Shown here: in pieces, positions 1-3,984 of the stretch
How positions within the stretch are numbered: the stretch's first letter is position 1
Layout: every line of letters begins with the position of its first letter
Source: an archaeon
GTDB lineage: Archaea > Nanobdellota > Nanobdellia > SCGC-AAA011-G17 > GW2011-AR17
Assembly (NCBI GenBank): GCA_023245755.1
Contig: JAHFJQ010000072.1
Location: 1-5,128 of the forward strand
Direction of reading: 5' to 3'
DNA length: 5,128 bases
The notes under the pieces: generated by a model
Seen by the model: the letters and a program-made list of their open reading frames with translations, nothing else
Databases searched by the model: none
What the model was told of the DNA's origin: nothing
Program-made: the position numbers and the translations under genes

Positions 1-23
1 ATAATTAGCTCTAAAAGTGCCAT
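1..23 (-). CDS. 5' end of an unidentified divergent gene (partial)
   Basis: On the minus strand an ATG at 23-21 opens a frame that reads Met-Ala-Leu-Leu-Glu-Leu-Ile and leaves the window, so only seven codons are visible and no function can be given. The case for a real gene is positional. A TATA-like box with a purine-rich BRE lies exactly 24-31 nt upstream of the ATG, the same distance seen before the lipoprotein start at 3874. This fits a leaderless transcript. There is no Shine-Dalgarno sequence. The gene would be transcribed away from the origin and from orc1/cdc6. A chance ATG near an AT-rich box cannot be excluded. Confidence 0.4.
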
Positions 24-46
24 GTAGAGAGTCTAAAGCCCTTATC

Positions 47-60
47 TATAAATACTTTTC
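47..60 (-). promoter_or_regulatory. BRE/TATA promoter of the left-edge divergent gene
   Basis: Read on the minus strand, GAAAAG (60-55) is followed by TATTTATA (54-47). This is an archaeal BRE plus TATA arrangement. Transcription would be expected to start about 24-26 nt downstream of the box, at or next to the ATG at 23, giving a leaderless mRNA. The promoter abuts the outermost ORB-like box, whose C-run begins at 60, so initiator binding there could affect it. That last point is inference. Confidence 0.45.
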
Positions 61-91
61 CCCCTCCCACACCATTGTTTCCTATGGAGAA
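60..91 (-). promoter_or_regulatory. ORB-like box 1 (outer left)
   Basis: On the minus strand the core reads TTCTCCATAGGAAAC (91-77), close to the archaeal mini-ORB core TCCA-n-n-GGAAAC. Beyond a short spacer comes the G-rich stretch GGGAGGGGG (68-60), in the position where full ORBs carry a G-string, although the spacer is longer than in the Sulfolobus consensus. The G-string points away from the AT-rich core. The predicted ligand is the Orc1/Cdc6 winged helix and AAA+ domain. Confidence 0.65.
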
Positions 92-137
92 TGTTCTTCT
101 AAAATAAGGTTAGTCTCCCTTTTTTTGTTCTGGTTGT

Positions 138-151
138 GTTTCTTATGGAAC
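138..151 (-). promoter_or_regulatory. ORB-like box 2 (inner left)
   Basis: The minus strand reads GTTCCATAAGAAAC (151-138). With the preceding AAA it matches the right-hand box 4 (AAAGTTCCATAGGAAA) at 15 of 16 positions, in the opposite orientation. No obvious G-string follows (the next bases are ACAACCAGAAC), so this is a mini-ORB type rather than a full ORB. It flanks the left side of the AT-rich core. Confidence 0.6.
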
Positions 152-189
152 TTTGTCTTCTTCTTTTGTTTTATCGTCAGAGAAAAGAA

Positions 190-385
190 AGAAAAAAGAG
201 TTAAAAATATCCATTTTTACTCAAATTATTATTTTTTTTCTAATTCTTAATTATTTTATAGTTCTAGCTTATAATTATATATATTATAATTTTTTTTTTT
301 TATATTATATTATATGTTTTTCCGTTATTTATTATATATTTTATTACATTTATTTTATATTATTTATCTTTGATTGTTGTATTTC
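190..385. other. AT-rich core, probable DNA unwinding element
   Basis: Bases 201-370 contain only about 16 G or C residues, roughly 9% GC by my count. The region includes a run of 12 T (290-301) and long alternating TATATTATAT-type stretches (about 276-290, 301-315 and 326-345). Such DNA melts easily. Its position between oppositely oriented ORB-like boxes supports the role of the duplex-unwinding element where MCM helicase would be loaded. AT-rich intergenic DNA alone would not be enough; the flanking boxes and the neighbouring initiator gene make the case. Confidence 0.65.
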
Positions 386-390
386 TTTTC

Positions 391-412
391 TTTCTATGGG
401 AAGTAAAGGGGT
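391..412 (+). promoter_or_regulatory. Degenerate ORB-like box 3 (inner right)
   Basis: The sequence TTTCTATGGGAAGTAAAGGGG followed by T can be read in two ways. On the plus strand, GGGAA followed four bases later by AAGGGGT fits the end of a full ORB (GGAAAC, short spacer, GGGGT) with the G-string pointing away from the AT core. On the minus strand, TTCCCATAGAAA resembles boxes 1 and 2 with a one-base deletion. The plus-strand reading is preferred because of the G-string and the mirror symmetry of the locus. It lies immediately upstream of a good TATA box (415-423). Confidence 0.4.
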
Positions 413-414
413 AC

Positions 415-423
415 TTTTATAAA
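415..423 (+). promoter_or_regulatory. TATA box, candidate orc1/cdc6 promoter P1
   Basis: TTTTATAAA matches the archaeal TATA consensus closely. Transcription would start near 445-450 and give a leader of about 95 nt before the ATG at 542. The box is bracketed by ORB-like boxes 3 and 4, so Orc1/Cdc6 bound to the origin could repress its own promoter. A second, weaker candidate is ACTTAATAAG at 511-520, whose spacing would give a leaderless orc1/cdc6 transcript starting at 542. Confidence 0.45.
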
Positions 424-462
424 GAGAGCTTGCTCATGATGGATTATTTACTATTACAAAAA

Positions 463-482
463 GTTCCATAGGAAATAGAGGA
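463..482 (+). promoter_or_regulatory. ORB-like box 4 (outer right)
   Basis: GTTCCATAGGAAATAGAGGA on the plus strand is the clearest box: a near-palindromic TTCCATAGGAA core, then AAAT, then a purine/G-rich tail (AGAGGA) where the ORB G-string is expected. It is the inverse of boxes 1 and 2 and lies 60 nt before the orc1/cdc6 start codon, downstream of candidate promoter P1. Confidence 0.65.
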
Positions 483-532
483 CTGTGTCTTCATTTTCGG
501 GAATAAGAATACTTAATAAGCTTTATTTTAAA

Positions 533-541
533 GGGGGAGAT
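533..541 (+). promoter_or_regulatory. Ribosome binding site deciding the orc1/cdc6 start
   Basis: GGGGGAGAT ends directly before ATG 542 and aligns with the archaeal Shine-Dalgarno GGAGGTGAT at seven of nine positions. It favours 542 over the in-frame GTG at 485. If a leaderless start from the TATA-like box at 511-520 were used instead, the same ATG would be chosen. Confidence 0.5.
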
Positions 542-1750
542 ATGGAAAAGGGGTTGAATAATTACTTTGAGGACTATCTTAAACGAGAACCATTATTTTT
601 AGATAAAAAAGTCTTACAGTCTAACTATATACCAGAGACTTTACATCATAGAGAAGACCAAATTCAAAAAGTAGCAGGTATTCTTGCTCCTGCTTTGCGG
701 GTAGAGAAACCTTCTAATATGTTCATTTATGGAAAAACTGGATCAGGCAAGACTGTTACTGTCAAACATGTCTCAGAAAGTATGACACAAATTGCAGTTA
801 AGAATAACCTTCCTGTAAAGATCTTTTATCTTAATTGTAAACTCAAGCGAGTTGCTGATACAGAGTATAGACTTATTGCAGAACTTGCACGGTTTCTTGA
901 AACTGAAATACCTGCAACCGGACTTCCTACTGATGAAGTTTATAAAATCTTTTTAGAGGTTTTAGAAAAACAAAAAATTTTGATGGTTATTATATTAGAT
1001 GAAATAGATCAACTTGTATCTCGATCTGGTGACCAAATTCTTTATAGTCTTACACGTCTTAACTCTGAATTAAAGCTTAGTCAAATTTCTATTATAGGAA
1101 TATCTAATGATTTAATGTTTACGAACTATTTAGATCCCCGAGTGAAGAGCTCTCTTTCTGAAGAGGAATTAGTTTTTCCTCCATATAATGCAATACAGTT
1201 ACAGGCAATTCTTAAAGAACGTTCGGATAGAGCTTTTCGTAAGGGAGCTGTTGCTGAAGGTGTTCTTGAAAAATGTGCTGCGTATGCTGCAAGAGAGCAT
1301 GGGGACGCACGAAGGGCACTTGAATTACTTCGTGTTGCAGGAGAATTAGCTGAAAGAAATAATCTTATTAAAATAGAAATTGGATCTTTGGATGAAGCAG
1401 AAGAAAAAATTGAGAAAGATAGAGTTCATGAAATTATTACGAGTCAACCAAAGCAATCTCAAGTAGCATTGTTAGCAATTTTTGGAACTGCAAAGGCGGC
1501 GGGAAATAGACCTATGTTTACAGGAGATATCTATGAACTCTATAAAGAGTTCTGTACTAAAGCGAAAATACGACCGCTTACACAAAGAAGAATTTCCGAT
1601 ATTATTGCTGAATTAGATATGCTTGGTATCATTAATGCAAAGGTAATTAGTAAAGGACGCTATGGAAGAACACGACAGATTGGTTTGGGAATCCCTAACT
1701 CTTCTATTCCAAAATTAGAAAGTTTGTTGCATGAGGCGCTCAATATATGA
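542..1750 (+). CDS. cdc6: Orc1/Cdc6 replication initiator (AAA+ ATPase)
   Basis: This 402-residue protein is the archaeal initiator that binds origin boxes and helps load the MCM helicase. AAA+ motifs are in order: Walker A GKTGSGKT (64-71), Walker B LDEID (152-156), sensor 1 around Asn189 (IGISNDL), the DPRVKSSL segment (198-205) carrying the likely arginine finger, and sensor 2 in the lid at GDARRAL (254-260). The family signature GLPTDEVY is at 127-134. The C-terminal winged helix spans about 310-400, with a recognition helix near 345-364 and a basic wing KGRYGRTRQ (about 371-379). Its length is normal for the family. I start it at ATG 542, which has GGGGGAGAT directly before it (7 of 9 matches to GGAGGTGAT). 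A GTG at 485 would add 19 residues with no homology feel, and would begin only 3 nt after ORB-like box 4. The stop overlaps the next start (ATGA), so it is cotranscribed with DP1. Confidence 0.95.
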   Translation: MEKGLNNYFEDYLKREPLFLDKKVLQSNYIPETLHHREDQIQKVAGILAPALRVEKPSNMFIYGKTGSGKTVTVKHVSESMTQIAVKNNLPVKIFYLNCKLKRVADTEYRLIAELARFLETEIPATGLPTDEVYKIFLEVLEKQKILMVIILDEIDQLVSRSGDQILYSLTRLNSELKLSQISIIGISNDLMFTNYLDPRVKSSLSEEELVFPPYNAIQLQAILKERSDRAFRKGAVAEGVLEKCAAYAAREHGDARRALELLRVAGELAERNNLIKIEIGSLDEAEEKIEKDRVHEIITSQPKQSQVALLAIFGTAKAAGNRPMFTGDIYELYKEFCTKAKIRPLTQRRISDIIAELDMLGIINAKVISKGRYGRTRQIGLGIPNSSIPKLESLLHEALNI

Positions 1751-3246
1751 CCAAACAGAAACTTGTTCATTTTTTTTTTGAACGAAATTATATGGTTACT
1801 CCAGAAATTCTTAAAAAAATCCCTGATAGTTTTGATTATGATTCTTTCTTAGATGCTCATAAAAATTTTCAACGATCTCAAAATACGAGTATGCTTACTG
1901 AAGATATGCTTGGAGATATTTTTCAAACTCAAGACCAGGTTGTACAAGTCCCTCTTATTCAACCGACTAAAATAGAAGTTATTGATATGTATCATGATAA
2001 ACCTAAAAAAAGAGAAGTGAAAGATTTTGTAGGATATATGCGTATGCGCTATGCCTCACTAAAAAAAATTCTCCTTCAAAGAACCGAATTGCAAACTGCT
2101 GTTTCTATAAATAAAGCCTTTACAAAAGCACAGAAAGAACCTGTTGCACTCATTGGCTTTGTTTATGCGAAAGATCAAACAAAGAATGGACACTATATTT
2201 TAGAATTAGAAGATCCTACTGGAATAATTAAAGTTTTAATAGGTGCAAAAAATGAGGAACTTCTTGCAGTTATGGATGAAATTGTTTTAGATGAAGTTAT
2301 TGGAGTAGTGGGCACTATGGGAGATGGTATGGTCTATGTGAAAGAAATTATTTTTCCAGATATACCTGTGAAAGAATATAAGCGAGTACAAGATGATGTC
2401 TGTGTTTGCTTTATTTCTGATCTTCATGTAGGAAGTAAGATGTTTGCAAAAGAAGAGTTTGAACATTTTATTGATTGGCTCAATCTTTTATATGGAAGTG
2501 AAGAACAAAAAGAGTTAGCTCGAAAAGTAAAATATCTTATCATTAGTGGCGATCTTATTGATGGAGTTGGAATCTATCCAGGCCAGGAAAAAGAGTTGTA
2601 TATTACTGATATTTATGGACAGTATGATGCTTTAGCTGACTACTTAGGTTCTTTACGTGACGATATTAAAATTGTTGTTTGTGGGGGTAATCATGATGCA
2701 CTTCGTCTTTCTGAACCACAACCACCTTTAAGTAAAGAGTTTGCTCGTTCTTTGTACAAACTAAAAAATGTTACTTTTGTGACAAATCCTGCGATGGTTC
2801 GCATTCACAATACTTTTGATATTCTTATGTACCATGGTTATTGTTTTGATTATTATATGAATAATGTTGAGTTCTTACGTAAAGCTGGCTCTTATGATGC
2901 AAGTGATGCCATGATGCAATTTGCTTTGAAAAAAAGACATATTGCACCGACCCATGTTTCTACACTTTATATTCCTGATACGGAAAGAGATCCTCTTGTT
3001 ATTGAAAAAGTTCCTGATTTTTTTGTTTCTGGACATATTCATCATGATGTTAAGATAACGACTTACAAAAATGTCACTCTTATTGGTTGTTGTTCTTTTC
3101 AGTATAAGACTGCCTTCCAAGAAAAACTAGGGCATACAAATATTACTTGGGCGAAAAGTCCAGTTATTAATCTTAAGACAAGGCAGATTAAAGTTATGGA
3201 TTTTAGAAAAGAAGAAGAAATAATAAAAAATGAAGTTACTCTATAA
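1747..3246 (+). CDS. polB: DNA polymerase D small subunit DP1 (3'-5' exonuclease)
   Basis: This 499-residue subunit of replicative PolD carries the Mre11-like proofreading nuclease. A helical N-terminal segment (about 1-55) is followed by a linker, then an OB fold (about 132-202, EPVALIGFVY through VYVKEIIFPD). The calcineurin-type phosphoesterase domain runs from about 219 to 480. Its metal-binding motifs are intact: SDLHVGS (224-230), SGDLIDG (267-273), GGNHD (313-317), MYHG with His363, and GHIHH (429-433). The exonuclease should therefore be active, unlike the eukaryotic B-subunit relatives. DP1 proteins of Pyrococcus are about 610 residues, so this is a compact form with a short N-terminal linker. 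GAGG at 1733-1736 lies 10 nt before the ATG, inside the end of orc1/cdc6. The 4-nt ATGA overlap implies coupled translation. The 3' end overlaps the convergent lipoprotein-like gene by 11 nt. Confidence 0.95.
   Translation: MTKQKLVHFFFERNYMVTPEILKKIPDSFDYDSFLDAHKNFQRSQNTSMLTEDMLGDIFQTQDQVVQVPLIQPTKIEVIDMYHDKPKKREVKDFVGYMRMRYASLKKILLQRTELQTAVSINKAFTKAQKEPVALIGFVYAKDQTKNGHYILELEDPTGIIKVLIGAKNEELLAVMDEIVLDEVIGVVGTMGDGMVYVKEIIFPDIPVKEYKRVQDDVCVCFISDLHVGSKMFAKEEFEHFIDWLNLLYGSEEQKELARKVKYLIISGDLIDGVGIYPGQEKELYITDIYGQYDALADYLGSLRDDIKIVVCGGNHDALRLSEPQPPLSKEFARSLYKLKNVTFVTNPAMVRIHNTFDILMYHGYCFDYYMNNVEFLRKAGSYDASDAMMQFALKKRHIAPTHVSTLYIPDTERDPLVIEKVPDFFVSGHIHHDVKITTYKNVTLIGCCSFQYKTAFQEKLGHTNITWAKSPVINLKTRQIKVMDFRKEEEIIKNEVTL
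3225..3230 (-). terminator. Possible oligo-T terminator of the lipoprotein-like gene
   Basis: Just past the minus-strand stop codon (3238-3236) the transcript would read six consecutive T (3230-3225), followed by further pyrimidine-rich DNA to about 3205. Archaeal RNA polymerase can terminate at oligo-T runs without a hairpin. The run lies within the last codons of DP1, so composition of that coding sequence (Lys/Glu/Ile codons) is an alternative explanation. Confidence 0.3.
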
Positions 3247-3874
3247 GTACCCAAGCATACTGCTCTGTTTTATAGTAGTTCTTTAGGTTTGTGATTGTCA
3301 CACCATATATGTATAGAGATTCTCCGCGTTTTATTCTTGCATCTTCTCCAGAATTTCTTCCTGTATCGTAGACAATGACATCAATAGAGCCGTCTCCTCT
3401 ACTTTCTTCAAGTAAAATATCTTTTACTCCTACAGTTATTCTTTCTTGTTTTCTTAGAATATATTCGTTATCTCCAAGATCCAAGCTTTCCACCTTTAGT
3501 GTTGCGGATCTCACTTGTATATTTTCTTCATCATAACTATATGTAACAGAGTCAACACTTATTACTAGATCTCCAATAATTTCTTCACTTTTTGTATCTT
3601 CAATACTTGTATCCTCTCCATCAATGGTTAATTCTACTTCTGGTCCTTGGTTTACTTGTACAAGGGTAATTGTGGATCCTAGAATTTTTTTGGATTCCCC
3701 TTCGGAGAAGTCATAATATGGTCCAATATCAAGTAAAAGATCCGGCTCTGGAAGTTCTACCACGTCGGGAATTTCTGTAATAATAGACTGATTTGTGACT
3801 TCTTGTAGCTCCACTTGTGGTGCACTACATCCTGCAAGGAGGAGTAATAAAAATAGAGTAAAGAGTTTTTTCAT
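3236..3874 (-). CDS. Acidic lipoprotein-like secreted protein, function unknown
   Basis: I do not recognise a specific family in this 212-residue protein. It begins with a short signal peptide: KK, a Leu/Phe-rich core (4-13) and a lipobox LAGC (13-16) with the only cysteine in the protein at 16. It is therefore probably lipid-anchored on the outer face of the membrane. The mature part has about 41 acidic against 16 basic residues. A flexible linker (17-46) precedes a beta-rich body that looks like two related halves, about 54-128 and 132-212. Each opens with a charged turn and an I-T-[LV]-x-x-V strand (68-74 and 146-151) and ends in alternating strand patterns, suggesting an S-layer-like or Ig-like beta sandwich. 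There are no catalytic motifs. The ATG at 3874 has a BRE/TATA 24-31 nt upstream and no Shine-Dalgarno, so translation is probably leaderless. It interrupts the DP1-DP2 gene pair on the opposite strand. Confidence 0.8.
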   Translation of the reverse strand: MKKLFTLFLLLLLAGCSAPQVELQEVTNQSIITEIPDVVELPEPDLLLDIGPYYDFSEGESKKILGSTITLVQVNQGPEVELTIDGEDTSIEDTKSEEIIGDLVISVDSVTYSYDEENIQVRSATLKVESLDLGDNEYILRKQERITVGVKDILLEESRGDGSIDVIVYDTGRNSGEDARIKRGESLYIYGVTITNLKNYYKTEQYAWVLIE

Positions 3875-3897
3875 GTTTCTGGAGAATAGTGTTGGCT

Positions 3898-3911
3898 ATT
3901 TTAAACTTTTT
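3898..3911 (-). promoter_or_regulatory. BRE/TATA promoter of the lipoprotein-like gene
   Basis: The minus strand reads AAAAAG (3911-3906), then TTTAAAAT (3905-3898). The box occupies -31 to -24 relative to the A of the ATG at 3874. That is the usual archaeal distance to the transcription start, so the mRNA should start at or within a base or two of the start codon. The lack of a Shine-Dalgarno sequence in between agrees with this. Confidence 0.55.
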
Positions 3912-3948
3912 GTATTCTATGTTCTGTAATCTCTATATCTTCTTTCTA

Positions 3949-3962
3949 GAAAACTAATTAAA
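3949..3962 (+). promoter_or_regulatory. BRE/TATA promoter of the DP2 gene
   Basis: GAAAAC (3949-3954) followed by TAATTAAA (3955-3962) lies at about -30 to -23 from the GTG at 3985. It sits back to back with the lipoprotein-like promoter in a 110-nt divergent region. Because the lipoprotein-like gene cuts DP2 off from the orc1/cdc6-DP1 unit, DP2 needs its own promoter and this is the best candidate. No Shine-Dalgarno precedes GTG 3985, consistent with a leaderless transcript. Confidence 0.5.
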
Positions 3963-3984
3963 AGACCAAGAATGCTTGCTTTTT

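Larger units (their letters stand above)
60..482. other. Putative chromosomal replication origin (oriC)
   Basis: This gene-free stretch lies directly upstream of orc1/cdc6, where origins are found in many archaea, including Pyrococcus where the cdc6-polD genes follow the origin. It has the expected parts: a very AT-rich core (about 190-385) flanked by boxes resembling the archaeal origin recognition box. The boxes are at 77-91 and 138-151 (minus orientation), 463-482 (plus orientation) and a degenerate one at 391-412. Inverted boxes around an unwinding element are the classic archaeal layout. The two outer boxes sit about 190-200 nt from the AT-rich centre and the two inner ones about 115-140 nt, so the region is roughly symmetrical. 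Short open frames inside it are low-complexity Phe/Tyr/Ile-rich translations of AT-rich DNA and are not credible genes. The function is inferred, not shown. Confidence 0.75.

Noticed and set aside
290..301. Run of 12 T as a transcription terminator for an upstream plus-strand gene
   Set aside because: No plus-strand gene precedes it in the window; the run fits better as part of the unwinding element.
17..422. Two overlapping plus-strand open frames (17-250 and 153-422) upstream of orc1/cdc6
   Set aside because: They translate AT-rich origin DNA into Phe/Tyr/Ile/Leu-rich low-complexity sequence, overlap each other, have no ribosome binding site, and run through the ORB-like boxes.
485..541. 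N-terminal extension of Orc1/Cdc6 from GTG 485
   Set aside because: The 19 extra residues have no family character, there is no promoter or ribosome site at the right distance, and ATG 542 has a Shine-Dalgarno-like GGGGGAGAT.
2875..3120. Minus-strand open frame inside DP1
   Set aside because: It lies opposite the conserved phosphoesterase domain of DP1, and its Ser/Arg/Asn-rich product looks like antisense translation.
3872..3888. TTCTCCAGAAAC on the minus strand before the lipoprotein-like start, resembling ORB-like box 1
   Set aside because: It lacks three bases from the middle of the core (TTCTCCATAGGAAAC), so the two halves are out of register. It stands alone without an AT-rich element and is probably chance.
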